Part shown: positions 11,459 to 25,556 of the stretch, piece by piece
Position numbering within the stretch: the first letter of the stretch is position 1
How the letters are laid out: each line of letters starts with the position of its first letter
Assembly (NCBI GenBank): GCA_030015575.1
Contig: JASDDO010000026.1
Location: forward strand, 189,373,739 to 189,437,738
From: Agapanthus africanus
Taxonomy: Eukaryota; Streptophyta; Magnoliopsida; Asparagales; Amaryllidaceae
Length of the DNA: 64,000 nt
Direction of reading: 5' to 3'
The notes under the pieces: generated by a model
The model's input: only the letters and a program-made list of their open reading frames with translations
Databases searched by the model: none
Told to the model about the DNA's origin: nothing
Program-made: the position numbers and the translations under genes

Positions 11459-13337
11459 CGTTATGTTGAATCTTTGACTTTTGTTTGCACAGTAATTGTT
11501 ATAATTGACTCCTGTGTTTTCTGGATAATTTTAATATTTTATTCAAGAGTTGAATTTTCTGGGGTTGTTTTGGGGATTCGTATATTCGATCGGATTATCA
11601 AATTTTGTCTGTGTAGCTTTCCGGGTATTTTTGAATATGTTAAAAAGTTCGACCGGATATAAATACCCAATTTTTCCCTTGTCGGGAAATTTCCAAGTGT
11701 TGGATCTTTCCGTTGTTTAACGACGTTCTAAGTAGTGCAAGTAACGCGATGGTCCCTCTAGAAGACAACAAACCTTAACTCGATTATGTGACCGTCTTGA
11801 ACTGCCCTTTGAACCTTAGGGTTTGGGGCAGTACGGCGTGCCACATGTGAGGCGTTGGCTTGACCCTTCTATGGCTGGACCGTTGGTACTGAGGCACGAA
11901 CTGACTATTGTTAGACTTGTTTCATGTGTTGATCTGTATCGGGAAAACTTGGGTGTTTGAATGTTCGATCGGAAAGTTTAACATTTTCTAATTATCTGGA
12001 ATGTGATACAATAATTGGAATTCACAATAAGTTATGAGATAACTGAATGAATGTTATAAACATAGCAGTTTAGTCTCACTTGATCGGTTGCTACGGAATT
12101 TTGATGTGATCAAAAGTCCGTCGCAATCACGTAGCGTACGCGGATACTCGCTGGGTAAACTTAATAGACAGCCTCACTCCATAGCCTCGACCAAGTGACT
12201 GTAGGAGAACCCCGTCGCCGAAAGCATCCGTTCGGGTGCTCGCGGTAGCGGTGTTCCGCCTTGGTGCACTTCGTCGACGGTATCGGGGGTGCGGCCGTCT
12301 ACTAAAGTTTGCGACGAGCATTCGATCAGGATGTCGGGAATCTTGTTGAATTGCCCGACTAGGTATTGAAAAGTGTTTTCGATTTTGAGACTAAAATGCG
12401 GGGTTTATAATTGTTAGGCATGTGATGTCTAAGGAATTCATTGGTTTAGGCATGCGATGTCTAAGGAGGTTGCGGATTCCAACTGTTGTAGTTTTACACT
12501 TTCTTTCCTGTTACCGTAAGTGTAATATGTGATATCGCCGGTTTCGTTGCTATATGTCAACGACAATTGGGATGGACATATTTACTTACGTTGATGACAT
12601 GTGATGTTATGTGTTGCTGGATATGTTATATTGGATCGTCGTGTTTGAATAGCCGGGGGTTTTTATGTGAGATGAGTGTTTTCATTTTCATTCATGTAAA
12701 AACTTGTATGTAATATTCTTTTATTGGGGCACTTCCAGGTTGCGGAAGATGTCACCGTTTGTATATTATTTACTTTTCCGCACTAGGATAGACCCAAGGA
12801 GGGGAGCACAAGTAACCGGGTTCTGGAGTCCAGTGGGAGACCAACTCGAGGAGTCGAGTCCCGATCTCCTAACTCTAGGATTGGTAGGGTTGCTTGCCGC
12901 TCTCGTAGAGGTCTAGGGGTGTGGGTTTGGCTATTCATCACGACCGTGGAATCCGTGTTTTATACTGGCTCGTATTGAAAACACGGACGTCCTAGTATAT
13001 CCAATATTTCATATGATTCTTCTGCTGCGATATCTGTGATGTGATCATGTGATGTTCTATGATAGATACTGTATATAGTATATATGATATATTATATAGG
13101 TGTTACTTATGTTTTACACCCGCGCTAGCCCTGCCCTGCCCTGCCGTTAGTTACCTAACCTAACGGTGCACGAGGGGACATCGAGGCGAATGCGGATGGC
13201 ATAAGTGTACGTCGTATTTATCTGTGATGTTTAGGTACTTAAATGATGGGACTTCATTAATGTGATTAATGAAATAAAAGAAACCTAAGATGTTGTAGAA
13301 TCGAATTTCAAAAATAAAACAGGTAGCTACAGTTCTT

Positions 13338-13577
13338 GCTTTGCACAGCGGTATATGTGATATATCCTGCACCTTATTCGATGAGGAACGGACCGAGATC
13401 CCTTCACCGGGAGTGACTCCTTTAGCAATAACTGGCAGATGCTACACACTCGGTTTGTCTTTTGATTGCTTTTAAGGGTTTTTGCTTTGCACAGTGATAT
13501 ATATGATATATCCCGCACCTCATTCGACGAGGAAAGGACCGACGATCCCTTCACCGGGAGTGACTCCTTTAGCAAAA
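13338..13577 (+). repeat. Duplicated leader unit of B1
   Basis: Two copies of about 90 bp, from GCTTTGCACAG to GAGTGACTCCTTTAGCAA, start at 13338 and 13484. B2 and A' carry the same pair. Confidence 0.8.
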
Positions 13578-13720
13578 CTAGAAAAGCCTCAAAAACACTC
13601 CATTTCAAAAATCATTTGATTCTACAACGATATCAAGTTCATTACGCAATAGGTTTTCAGAAAAACCTGTCGTAGCCCTCCGTCATTTCAGATAAGTAGT
13701 AGTTAGTATTCGTGCTACGT

Positions 13721-13917
13721 TTGTTGGCCTGCGTCAAGGCGTAATGTGCGGTAGCTAACTGGTATTTATCTGCTTATGCATATGATGCAGATTGGATTAG
13801 GGTAGTCGTGCGACTTTGTTGGCCTGCGTCAAGGGTCGTGCGGGTGGGTTTAATTCAATCAGGAAATGACGGGTTGAACTTGACTAGCGGACTATGGTTT
13901 GTTGGCCTGCGTCAAGG
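13721..13917 (+). repeat. Triple TTGTTGGCCTGCGTCAAGG repeat of B1
   Basis: Three perfect 19-bp copies at 13721-13739, 13816-13834 and 13899-13917, spaced 95 and 83 nt. Element A has the same arrangement (93 and 85 nt) with a different core. Confidence 0.85.
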
Positions 13918-14402
13918 TCATAGGACGCTAGGGGCAAAATATTATCGGGAATTTCAAGTGTTGAAATTTGCAATGAGATTGCATACCTTCTATGAGATAG
14001 TTGGATCCCGATACCCGCTGCGAGTAATTGTTACTCTTGGGAGAGTTTTATACATTACAATTAGCCGATCAAGTAGGTGTCTAGAAAGGTGTTAACGAGG
14101 TTACGCCTCTGGGAAAACGAGATTTATATTAATTAGGTTCGTGCGAAAGCACGGGGGACCTCCCTCAAAGTACCGACACTGGCCTGGCTGAAAGATTGGC
14201 GAACTTGTAGTGTGTAATTAATCCCGGCCAGTCTTTCCTTTTTGGGTTTGAAGGAAGATTTGATAAAAAGCAGTGGGAGCCATCCTGATTAGATAAAATA
14301 AAAACCAATCTATTCTTGCAAGAGCGCACGCTGAGTGTTTTCTTCTCTCTCTCTCCAGGTAGCGACCATATCACGCCTTAATCAAGATAATAATACGGAA
14401 TT

Positions 14403-17158
14403 TTGACCGAACCCGCTTGTTATACTGAGCTGGGGAATGTTGGTCCCGCTCCAACTTATAATTGTTATAAGACAGAGCAGGAAATTGAGGAATACCATAT
14501 TTCCCGTGCCGCCCAAACGAAGAAAGTGCATGCTGATGCATCATCTTCGGGTGTGTTCGTTACACAGAACTGTTTCTCTGTATCCTCTACGTCCTGGGTA
14601 TGTGATACCAGATCAGGATCCCAGATATGTAATCTGTTACATAGGGCTACAGCTAGGTAGAGAACTGAGAACGGGTGATAAGTTTCATGAGGCAGAAAAC
14701 GGGGCAAGAGTTGCAGCCAAGTCTGTTGGTCACTGTCACCCTGTATTCCAAATACATTGATTCTGAACGAATGTTATTAGATACCGAACCTGATATACAA
14801 AATCATATCTATCTCTTTATTAGTAAAGAAATGATAAAATTTTTTATAGTTGGATAATGTTTTGAACATTTCCTATATCAAAAGTTGATCGGTTCAGGCA
14901 CGTTATCTAAAAGCATTGATGTTCTAAATCAAACTACAATTCTTTAATATACGGAACACACACAAGAGGAAGAGTTCAGAAATGAACGAATCCTTCTTGA
15001 GGCATTGTAGACTAAGTCATATCAATGTGACCTGACTAGCTGAAGTTACATGTAGATGCATATTTAAATCAGTTTGAATTTACATCTTATGAAACTTGCC
15101 AGTCATGTCGCAGAGATAAGATGACCATAGCTCCGTTTACTGGAAACAGAGAAAGAGTTAGTAAACTCTTGGGATGATACATGTTGCTGTATAAAGGTCC
15201 CCTGTCTACACATGCCAAGACCGGTTCTTTGTACTTCGTTACATTCTCTGATAAATCTCTCAAGATTCAGACATATGTTCCTGTTGAAACACAAGTCCGA
15301 ACCTTTTGAGATATTCACAGAATATAAGATAGAAGTAGAGAACCAAAATACGGGTATAAGTATTATGTCCTATGATGTGATCAGGGAGGAGAATACTTGA
15401 GCACGGAATTCTTGGACTATTCTAAAGGAGAATGAGATTCTCTCTCAGCATTACTCCTCTGTATACACCATAGCACGATGGTATATCGGGGCGGAGCAAT
15501 CACACCCTATATGATAAGGTGTGCTCTATGATGAGTACTACTGAGTTACCAATTTCCTTTCGGAAGTTATGTACTTGAGAAGCTGCATACCTATTGAATA
15601 GGGTTCAAACCAAATCAGTTGCCTACCACTTCATATTTGACATGATAAGGGAAGAGCCCATCTCTTAAGTTAGTTAAGATTTGGGGTTGTCCAGCCTATG
15701 TCTAAAAGCAAAATCCGGACAAACTCGAGGCAAGGTCTGTTATGTAGAACTGGAAATGTTCCAGCCATACAAATTGCAGCTGATGATTTGATAGAACCAA
15801 AAGGATTCAGTAGATTCCAACGAACCTCAGCCTCTCCGCCGATCTAGTAGGGTTCCTCACCTACCTGAGAGATACTTCGGTTTCTCGATGACAGTGGGAG
15901 CGAGGATTGCATCATAAGATGATAACCCAACTAGTTTCGAGCTGGCCATCAGGAGTGGGACTCTGTAAGAATGGCTGGATGCTTAGCGATCTGAGATGGA
16001 ATCCTTATACACCAACAAAGTATGGACTTTGGTTGCTATATCTGAAGGGTTAAATCCCCATCAGGAGCAAGTATATCTTGAGAAGATTACTTGGTGTACA
16101 TGGAAAAGTTGAGACTTTCAAAGCTAGACTTGTTAAAGCTTTTCGTCATCGACCAGGCGTGGATTATGATGAAACCTTTTCAAGTGACTATGCTTAAGTC
16201 CATCCAGATCCTACTTGCCACGGCTACATACCATGACTACGATATCTGGCGGTTGGGTGCCATGACTACTTTTCTAAATAATGATTTAGAAGAGAACGTC
16301 TATAAGTACACAGCCAGAGGGCTTCGTAGACAGTGGGAGCAGCGGAAATGTGTGCAAGATGCTTTATAAGATAAAGCAGGCATCGCGGAGTTGGAACATC
16401 TGTTTTGATGGAGTAGTCAAAGAGTTTGACATCATCAAAATGGTAGATGAACCTTGTATAAACAAAAAGGTAGTAGGGAGTATGGTGACGATCCTCATAG
16501 AGTACGTGGATGACATACTCTTGATAGGGAAGGAGTTTCCTATGCTACGCTCGGTCAATCTCCGCTTATCACAATGATTCTCCATATAGGATCAAACTGA
16601 TACCCCCTAAATCCTGGGTTTTGGATCTATGAGATAGATCTAATTGGATGTTAGGATTCTCACTAGTTGTAGTGAGATGGTATCAATCGATCCTGGGGAG
16701 AATCACTGGAAGGGTTCCAGGGTGATAAAGACGACTGAATGTCAGTCGCAGGCATTGTCTTTACCCTCAGTAAAGGGACGGTATGTTGGAAGAGTTCCAA
16801 GCTAGATACCGTGGCATACTAGACGATAAAGGCTCGATACATCGCTACTTAAGATGCTACCAAAGAGGCAGTCTGGATGTATATTTGTTCATGAGATGAA
16901 CTTAGTTCCTCCCATTGTGTGACAATGGAGTTGTGGCTTATGCCAAGGAACGTCTGTCCCATCAGTGATCCAGACATATTCTAAGGCAGTATCACCTGAT
17001 CATGGAGATAGTTGATTTCCAGGGTGATCGAGGTTAGGAGAGTAGACTCAGAGGACAACACGGCGGATCCACTCACGAAGGCCTATTTCCAGAGAGAGAT
17101 TTTTATGGGATGGTTGAGTATGAGATACTGCAACCACTGCTACAGATGGCCCTAGTGC
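14403..17158 (+). pseudogene. Degenerate gag-pol of B1
   Basis: Compared with the intact frame at 43518-47468, gag is reduced to about 130 nt. The leader block runs straight into residues that follow the zinc knuckle in A (VHADASSSGVFVTQNC, about 14525-14570), then the protease region (STSWVCDTRSGSQICN, where the catalytic DTG is now DTR). Reverse-transcriptase traces appear in shifting frames: MLKSIQILLATATYHDYDIW (about 16190-16250) and YVDDILLIG (about 16502-16530). The RNase H region is frameshifted and shortened. An ATG at the position of the possible A' gag start reads ACG here. No functional protein can be made. B2 has the same gag loss and the same early frameshifts. Confidence 0.88.
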
Positions 17159-17169
17159 AAGTGGGAGAT
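17159..17169 (+). other. Polypurine tract of B1
   Basis: AAGTGGGAGAT directly precedes the 3' LTR and would prime plus-strand DNA. It is identical in A and B2. Confidence 0.9.
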
Positions 17170-19385
17170 TGTTAGTTATATGTATGCCCTAGAGGCCATT
17201 ACTGTACATAGTATGCATATTGTAGTGGATGCTGGGACATATATAGGGAGGACTTTCTTGCTCGGCATGATAGTATGCTATCTGGTTACTCTTTACCTTA
17301 ACGTGTACACTGATTGTCTCTCTGTTACATGTTGGTAAAGCCCTTAGGATGTGTACTTGACTACCTGGACTATGATGCAGATCATACTAGTAGGGACAGG
17401 GTAGTCCGTAAGTACATCCTTCAAAGTCCCTAGTCGTGGGTGTATCGAGACGGGGCATCGATATACCAGAGTAGACTAGCGTATACCTTCTCGACCCATA
17501 TAGATGGGCGATGGATGATCCCATATCCATTGGTGTTTGACATCAGAGATGATATACGGGTGCTCAGTGGAGACTGGGTACACTGGACGGACTCGCCGAG
17601 AACTCCCAGATGGTATTATACCTTATGTCAGATGGCAGTTCTCTGGTGACACTGGTACAGAGTAGTCTGTTGACCCGAGATCGTCATAGAGTCTTGTGTG
17701 GTTTCCACTGTGCTTTGATTTCCAACTTACCACGTCCAAGAGGGCGTGCAAAACGGTGGTTTTTGGGTACAGTCCCGAATCACATGGAGGCAATGAGCGA
17801 TAGGAGGGGATTCGTCTCTCCCGGTATATGGAGTTGATGTTGCGCTGTGTTCGATTGGCTATAACAGGAAATCCCTGGCCAGGGTTGCTGAGATTTACTT
17901 GTAAGTGTTACCAGTAGTTTCTCGAATTGTTATAGACCTCATATCGACACGACTTATCGAGCTATTGGGGTCTGACGTTTACCACCCCTAGGCAAGATAT
18001 GCGACATATCAGACGATCAGACCGGACTGTACGGTAGTGTTACTGGTTGGATTCACAGGAGTGTGAGCGGGCTTGCTCGTCGATCTTCTGATCGCTCAAT
18101 ACCCAGGTGACCGTTATGTTTAGCAGACCGCATGCGGCTTGTGGATGCTTGATATGATCATCACCTGCTGCCGGCGTATTGACGAGTCTTTAGAGTCCTA
18201 CACAGAGGTTTCCTGGCTCAAGCGAAATGAAATAGGAGCGCATATGAGATATGTGCGGGACCGAGAATAATGCGTGTATGTGTTACCGTATTCCATTCTC
18301 GCGATGATTGTATCGAATGGTTGTATGCGATATAACCTAGTTATCGAATCAAGGATTGATTCGATAAGCCGATACATTGAATATTAGTCGGTCATATGCG
18401 ATATGACCGGATCGTTAAATCAAGTGTTGATTTAATGATTTAATGTATAATTATATATATATGATATATTAATTTACATTAACTAATATGGTTCACTTTA
18501 AATGGATTTTCTCACTTGGTTTGTGCACATTGTATATGTGATATACTTTTGTACACTAGTTTGTATCATGTTTAATGATACATGCTCATTAGGGTTTGTG
18601 TAAAGATTAAACCATGGTTGTGTAATGGTTAGGGTTTTCTTTTAATTATCTATTTATTTATTCTTTATTATTTTTGGAAAATAATTTGCATAAAGAGAAA
18701 ATGGTGGCTTTCTTTGTTTGATATTGAAGCTTCATGAAGCTTTGACCAAAGTGACCATTTTGTCTCATGCTTAACCCTAACCACTCCATTTAACCCTAGT
18801 TTATTCTCTACACTTGACCATGGTTATATTATGATAAGTTTTGATTTTATTTTCTTTTTCAAGAGAACTTATCATAATATTAGCTTCTTCTTCTTCATCT
18901 TCTTCAATGAAGAAAGCTTGACTTCATCAATGGTGATTGATGAAAAAGAGTGAGAAATCCAATTCTAAAGTGAACCCACTTCCTATTTATTCATCCTCTA
19001 CCTCTTTCCAAGTAGTATAGGGTGTTTCCTTCACAAGTTTTCATGGCTTGGTGAAGGTGGAGCTTGATCTAGTGATGCCTCGACGTAGATCATCTTCGAC
19101 ATCGTCGTCGATGACCTAGCCCGCTTTTTCTCCGATGAAGCCGACGCAAGAGCCCGGGATTTGATTTGGACAGCGAGGAGACTTCATCGCGGAGCTATGG
19201 AGGTGGAGCACCGGATCTACAAAGGTTGTATTTCCGTTCTCTTAGTAAAGTAGTTTACTAGTTGCATCTTTTGCCTAGACATCTAGTTAACGATCCGTAG
19301 TCTAGGGTTTCTCGGCACCGTAAAATTTGAAATTGGCATGGTTGATGCCTTGTGAGACCTCCTTTGTGTGCCTAGGAACCCTACA
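17170..19385 (+). repeat. 3' LTR of B1
   Basis: 2216 bp with the same termini as the 5' LTR and few substitutions (for example CATAGGATG at 5' reads CATAGTATG here). It is followed by the target duplication GTTGC (19386-19390). Confidence 0.92.
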
Positions 19386-20567
19386 GTTGCATGATATACT
19401 GATATGCTCACATCGCTATTCTATGTTGCATAATATACTGATATGCTCACATTTCTGTTCTACGTTTGCATACATCATGCTTATGATTATACGCATTGAG
19501 ATGTTATTTTCATGAGATTCTGGATTTGAGAACCGTGGTTGTATTTCAAAAGAAAGTATGTATTGTTTTAAAAACCCGGTTTCTCTTGATATGATATTTC
19601 GATGCGTCCACCATGAGTTTTCTCAGTTATGAGCTATGTGATACCCGATTCGAGGAGCTGGATGAACCATTTATGGGTACATGGTGGACCTAGTATGGTA
19701 CCCCGGGACAAGAAAGATATGTTGTGCAGTAGACGATGAGCCTGGTGGAGGAACTGCTACCTACCGGTGATAGTTTAGATCTAGCGGTTATCCGGAGGAT
19801 ACCGACCGGAGTTGTGAGATGGATATGGGCCGATCCAGACTGACGGAGCCCATAGGCCGATCCGGACTATCGGAGCCCGAGATATGAGGATTTACATGTC
19901 GATGCTGGACACGGGTTTCATGATATTTTGAGTGTCGGTGTTGGGCACTCAGGTTCCATGATTTTGATGTGTCGTTGATGGACACACGTTGGTTGATATC
20001 CTCATACATACATGCATATGCTTTTATGATGTTGCGAGTGTCGATATTGGACACTAAGGTTCCATGATGTTGATTGTGTCATTGGTGAACACGTGGATGA
20101 TATCCACCTGCATATAGGCATATGATTCAGATGTTTATTTGTATTATTCATTGGCATTGATTATATTGTTGACATATATGCATACATGGTCACTCTAGAA
20201 ATTATAGTATTACCTTCTTGATATAGTGACATAGGAAATCATTGTTTTATTTGATTTCTACCTGCTGATGTTTTTCTACTCACGAGTTGGAAACTCACCC
20301 CCGTTGTGCCTCAATTCTTGCAGGTTTGACTGCTTGGGATCAGTAGCGGTATCGCTGGCACACAGCCTGCATTCGGGTGTTTTTCTATGGTAGGTGGGAC
20401 ACATTAGATCGCGCCTACTCTTGTATTTATTATTTCCTATTGTATCTAGATAAACTCCATCAATAAGAAACTAGACTTTGTATATTTAGTGGACTTAGCC
20501 GGACTTGTGGTTGCGAGACTTAGAGCGATGGGTATATGTTTGCTATGTGTGGATTTAATGTCTTGCT
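19386..20567 (+). repeat. Element C, segment 2, with internal tandem repeats
   Basis: LTR-like DNA between the two B elements. It holds a roughly 41-bp tandem pair (19386-19470, GTTGCATRATATACTGATAT), a 26-bp pair around 19828-19880 (CCGATCC...CGGAGCCC), and diverged copies of about 110 bp at 19920-20110 built on GTGTCG-TTGG-CACT-GGTTCCATGAT. There are no coding motifs. It ends at the B2 target site TTGCT (20563-20567). Confidence 0.6.
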
Positions 20568-22794
20568 TGTAGGGTTCCTAGGCACACTAATGAGGTCTCA
20601 CAAGGTATCAACCATGCCAATTTCAAATTTTACAAGTGCCGAGAAACCCTAATACGGATCGTTAACTAGAATATTAGGCGAACACATGCAACTAGTTAAC
20701 AATTTAACTAAAAGAACGGAAATACAACCTTTGTAGATCCGGTCCTCCACCTCCATAGCTCCGCAATGAAGTCTCCTCGCTGTACAAATGGAAACCCGGG
20801 CTCTAGCGTCTGCTTCATCGGAGAAATGGGCGGGCAAGATCGTCGGCTTCGTGCCGAAGATGATCTACGTCGAGGCATCACAAGATCAAGCTCCAACTTC
20901 ACCAAGTCATGAAACTTGTGAAGAAAACACACTCTACTACTTGGCAAGAGGTAGAGGATGAAGAAATAGGAAGTGGGTTCACTTTAGAATTGGATTTCTC
21001 ATTCATTTGCAAGAGTTGCCATTGATGAAGCAAGCTTTCTTCAAGTGAAGAAGAAGAAGAAGCAAGAAAGAATATATTGATAATATTATGATAAGTGTTA
21101 ATTGAATAGAAAAGAATAATAAATCTTATCATAATATAACCATGGTCAAGTGTAGAGAATGAATCATGGTTAAGTGGAATGGTTAGGGTTAAGCATGAGA
21201 CAAAATGGTGACTTAGTCAAAGCTTCATGAAGCTTCAATATGTATCCAAAAAAAGCCACCATTTTCTTTATGCTAAGCATTTTCCAAAAATCAATAGATA
21301 AATAAGAAAGTGAATAAAACAAAACCCTAACCATTATCATGTAACCATGGTTTGATCTTTACACAAAAACCCTAGCAAACATGTATCATCAAACACGATA
21401 CAATCAAGTGCACAAAAATATATCACATATACGATGTGCACATGCGAGTGAGATAATCCATCTTAAGTGAACCGATACTAGTTAATGCAAAGTAATATAT
21501 CAAATATATCATTATGCATTAAATCATTAAATCAACGCTTGATTTAATGATCCGGTCATATCGTATATAACCGACTAATATCAACAGTAACAACTTATCG
21601 AATCAACACTTGATCCGATAACCCGGCTATATCACATATAACCGATCAATGTCACAGATCACGAGAATCGAATACAGTATCACATACTGGTATCATTCTC
21701 GGTCCCGCACATATCTCATATGCGCTCCTATTTCGTTTCGCTTGAGCCAGGAAACCTCTGTGTAGGACTCTAAAGACTCGTCAATACGCCGGCAGCAGGT
21801 GATGAACATATCAAGCACCCACAAGCCGCAAGCGGTCTGCTAAACGTAACGGCCACCCGGGTATTGAGCGATCAGAAGATCGACGTGCAAGCCCGCTCAC
21901 ACTCCTGTGAATCCAACCAGTAACACTTACCGTACAGTCCGGTCTGATCGTCTGATATGTCGCATATCTCGCCTAGGGGTGGTAAACGTCAGACCCCAAT
22001 AGCTTGATAAGTCGTGTCGATATGAGGTCTATATCAATTCGAGAAACTACTGGTAACACTTACCAGTAAATCTCAGCAACCCTGGCCAGGGATTTTCGGT
22101 TATAGCCAATCGAACACAGCGCAACATCAACTCCCTATACCGGGAGAGACGAATCCCCTCCTATCGCTCATTGCCTCCATGTGATTCGGGACTGTACCCA
22201 AAAACCACCGTTTTGCACGCCTTCTTGGACGTGGTAAGGTGGAAATCAAAGCACAGTGGGAACCACACAAGACTCTATGACCATCTCGGGTCAACAGACT
22301 ACTCTGTACCAGTGTCACCTGAGAACTGCCATCTGACGTAAGGTATAATACCATCTGGGAGTTCTCGGCGAGTCCGTCCAGTGTACCCAGTCTCCACTGA
22401 GCACCCGTATATCATCTCTGATGTCAAACACCAAGGGATATGGGATCATCCATCGCCCATCTGTATGGGTCGAGAAGGTATACGCTAGTCTACTCTGGTA
22501 TATCGATGCCCTGTCTCGATACACCCACGACTAGGGACCTTGAATGATGTACTTATGGACTACCCTGTCCCCACTAGTATGATCCGCATCATAGTCCAGG
22601 TAGTCAAGTACACATCCTAAGGGCTTTACCAACATGTAATAGAGAGGCAATCAGTATACACGTTAAGGTAAAGAGTAACCAGATAGCATACTATCATGTC
22701 GAGCAAGAAAGTCCTCCCTATATATATCCCAGCATCCACTACTATGTACATCCAATGTACAGTAATGGCCTCTAGGGCAAACATATAACTAACA
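20568..22794 (-). repeat. 3' LTR of B2
   Basis: 2227 bp. The plus-strand view starts TGTAGGGTTCC and ends ATAACTAACA. It contains the same four inverted repeats as B1 (stem IV near 22319-22364). Confidence 0.9.
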
Positions 22795-22805
22795 ATCTCC
22801 CACTT
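22795..22805 (-). other. Polypurine tract of B2
   Basis: The minus strand reads AAGTGGGAGAT next to the 3' LTR, as in B1 and A. Confidence 0.88.
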
Positions 22806-25556
22806 GCACTAGGGCCATCTGATAGCAGTGGTTGTAGTATCTCATACTCAACCATCCCATAAAAGTCTCTCTCTGGGAAAAGGCCTTTGTGAGTGGATCC
22901 GCCGTGTTATCCTCTGAGTCTACTCTCCTAACCTTGATCACCCTAGAGATCAACCATCTCCATGATCAGGTGACACTGCCTTAGAATATGTCTGGATCAC
23001 TGATGGGACCGGCGTTCCTTGTCATAAGCCACAACTCCATTGTCTCACAATGGTTGGAACGTAGTTCATCTCATGAACCAATATACACCCAAACATCCTC
23101 CTTGGTAGCATCTTAAGTAGCGATGTATCCTGCCTTTATCGTCTAGTATGCCACGGTATCTAGCTTGGAACTCTTCCAACATACCGTCCCTTTACTGAGG
23201 GTAAAGACAATGCCTGCGACTGACATTCAGTCGTCTTTATCACCCTGGAACCCTTCCAGTGATTCTCCCCAGGATCGGTTGATACCATCTCACTACAACT
23301 AGTGAGAATCCTAACATCCAATTAGATCTATCTCATAGATCCAAAACCCAGGATTTAGGAGGTATCATTTTGATCCTATATGGAGAATCATTGTGATAAG
23401 CGGAGATTGACCGAGCGTAGCATAGGAAACTTCTTTCTTATCAAGAGTATAACATCCACGTACTCTACGAGGATCACCACCATACTCCCTACTACCTTTT
23501 TGTATATACAAGGTTCATCTACCATTTTGATGATGTTAAACTGTTTGACTAACACATCAAAACAGATGTTCCAACTCCGCGATACCTGCTTTATCCTATA
23601 AAGCATCTTGCACACGTTTCCGCTGCTCCCACTGTCTACGAAGCCCTCTGGCTGTGTACTTACAGACGCTCTCTTCTAAAACATCGTTTAGAAAAGCAGT
23701 CATGGCACCCAACCGCCAGATATCGTAGTCATGGTATGTAGCCGTGGCAAGTAGGATCTGGATGGACTTAAGCATAGCCACTTGAAAAGGTTTCATCATT
23801 ATCCAGGCCTGGTCGATGACGAAAAGCTTTAACAAGTCTAGCTTTGAAAGTCTCAACTTTTCCATCTACACCAAGTAATCTTCTCAAGATATACTTGCTC
23901 CTGATGGGGATTTAACCCTTCAGATATAGCAACCAAAGTCCATACTTTGTTGGTGTACATGGATTCCATCTCAGATCGCTAAGCATCCAGCCATTCTTAC
24001 AGAGTCTTTACTCTCGATGGCCTGCTCGAAACTAGTTGGGTCATCATCTCATGATGCAATCCTCGCTCCCACTGTCATAGAGAAACAGAAGTATCTCTCA
24101 AGTGGGTGAGAAACCCTACTAGATCGGCGGAGAGGCTGAGGTTCGTTGGTAACTATTGAATCCTTTGGTTCTTTCAAATCATCTGCTGTAGTTTGTATAG
24201 CTGGAACCTTTCCAGTTCTACATAACTGACCTTGCCTCGAGCTTGTCCGGATTTTGCTTTTAGACATAGGCCGGACAACCCCAAATCTTAACCATCTTAA
24301 GATATGGGCTCTTCCTTTTCCATATCACATATGAAGTGGTAGGCAACTGATTTGATTTGAACCCTATTTAATAGGTATGCAGCTTCTCAAGTGCATAACT
24401 TCCAAAAAGGAAATAGGTAACTCAGTAGTACTCATCATAGAGCACACCTTATCATATAGGGTGTGATTACTCCGCCCCGATATACCATCGTGCTATGGTG
24501 TATACGGAGGAGTAATGCTGAGAGAGAATCTCATTCTCCTTTAGAATAGTCCAGGAATTCCGTGCTCAAGTATTCTCCTCCTTGATCACATCAAAGGACA
24601 TAATACTTATACCCGTATTGGTTCTCTACTTCTAACTTATATTCTGTGAATATCTCAAAAGGTTCTGACTTGTGTTTCAACAGGAACACATGTCTGAATC
24701 AAAAGAGATCATCAGAGAATTTAATGAAGTATAAAGAACCGGTCTTGGCAAATGTAGACAGGGGACCTACATACATAAACATGTATCATCCTAAGAGTTC
24801 ACTAACTCTTTCTTTGTTTCCATTAAACGGAGCTATGGTCATCTTATCTCTGTGACATGACTGGCAAGTTTCACAAGATATAAATTCAAACTGATTTAAA
24901 TATGCATCTGAAATGTAACTTCAGCCAGTCGGATCGCATTCATATGACCTAGTCTACAATGCCTCAAGAAGGATTCGTTCATATCTGAACTCTTCCTCTT
25001 GTGTGTGTTCCGTATACTAAGAACTGTAGTTTGATTAGAACATCAATGCTTTTAGATAACGTGCCTGAACCGATCAACTTTTGATATAGGAAATGTTCAA
25101 AACATTATCCAACAATACAAATTTTTATCATTTCTTTACTGATAAAGAGACTGATATGATTTTGTATATCAGGTTCGGTATCTAATAACATTCTTTCAGA
25201 ATCAATATATTGTAATACAGGGTGACAGTGACCAACAGACTTGGCTGCAACACTTGCCCCGTTTTCTGCCTCATGAAACTTATCACCCGTTCTCAGTTCT
25301 CTACCTTTCTGTAGTCCTATGCAACATATTACATATCTGGAATCCTTATCCGGTATCAAATACCCAGGACGTAGAGAATAGAGAAACAGTTCTGTATAAA
25401 GAACACACCCGAAGATGATGCATCAGCATGCACTCTCTTCGTTTGGGCGGCACGGGAATTCTGGTAATCCCCAATTTCCTGCTCTGTCTTATAACAATTA
25501 TAAGGTGGAGCGGGACCAACGTTCCCCAGCTCAGTATAACAAGCGGGTTCGGTCAA
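22806..25556 (-). pseudogene. Degenerate gag-pol of B2
   Basis: It matches the B1 remnant closely. The post-knuckle and protease traces are at 25556-25360 (VHADASSSGVFFIQNC), reverse-transcriptase traces in the same shifted frames at 23865-23596 (MLKSIQILLATATYHDYDIW) and 23615-23388. The YVDD of B1 reads YVDV here (VEYVDVILLI, near 23450), an added lesion in the polymerase site. The gag deletion and the frameshift before the MLKSIQILL segment are shared with B1, so they predate both insertions. Confidence 0.86.

Larger units (their letters stand above)
11226..14402 (+). mobile_element. Long 5' leader of B1
   Basis: About 3.2 kb of untranslated DNA between primer site and the gag remnant. 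It contains the GC-rich hairpin (11412-11458), a duplicated unit (13338-13577), the triple TTGGCC repeat (13721-13917), and a block near 14085-14250 matching the leaders of A and A'. A 70-codon ORF at 12704-12916 has a counterpart in B2, but similarity extends through flanking DNA, so it is not good evidence for a protein. Confidence 0.85.
8995..19385 (+). mobile_element. Copia element B1, gag-deleted, full length
   Basis: A 10.4 kb copia element with two LTRs of about 2.2 kb, perfect target duplication GTTGC (8990-8994 and 19386-19390), an initiator-Met primer site and a polypurine tract. The gag region is almost wholly lost and pol is broken by frameshifts. It shares those lesions with B2 (20568-30977), which sits at a different target site. 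LTR termini are TGTTAG...CTACA. The two LTRs differ at only a few positions by eye, so insertion was fairly recent even though the coding part was already dead. Confidence 0.93.

Noticed and set aside
13721..13917. CRISPR-like short spaced repeats
   Set aside because: Three 19-bp repeats with unequal spacers of 76 and 64 nt, no cas genes, and a eukaryotic retrotransposon leader.
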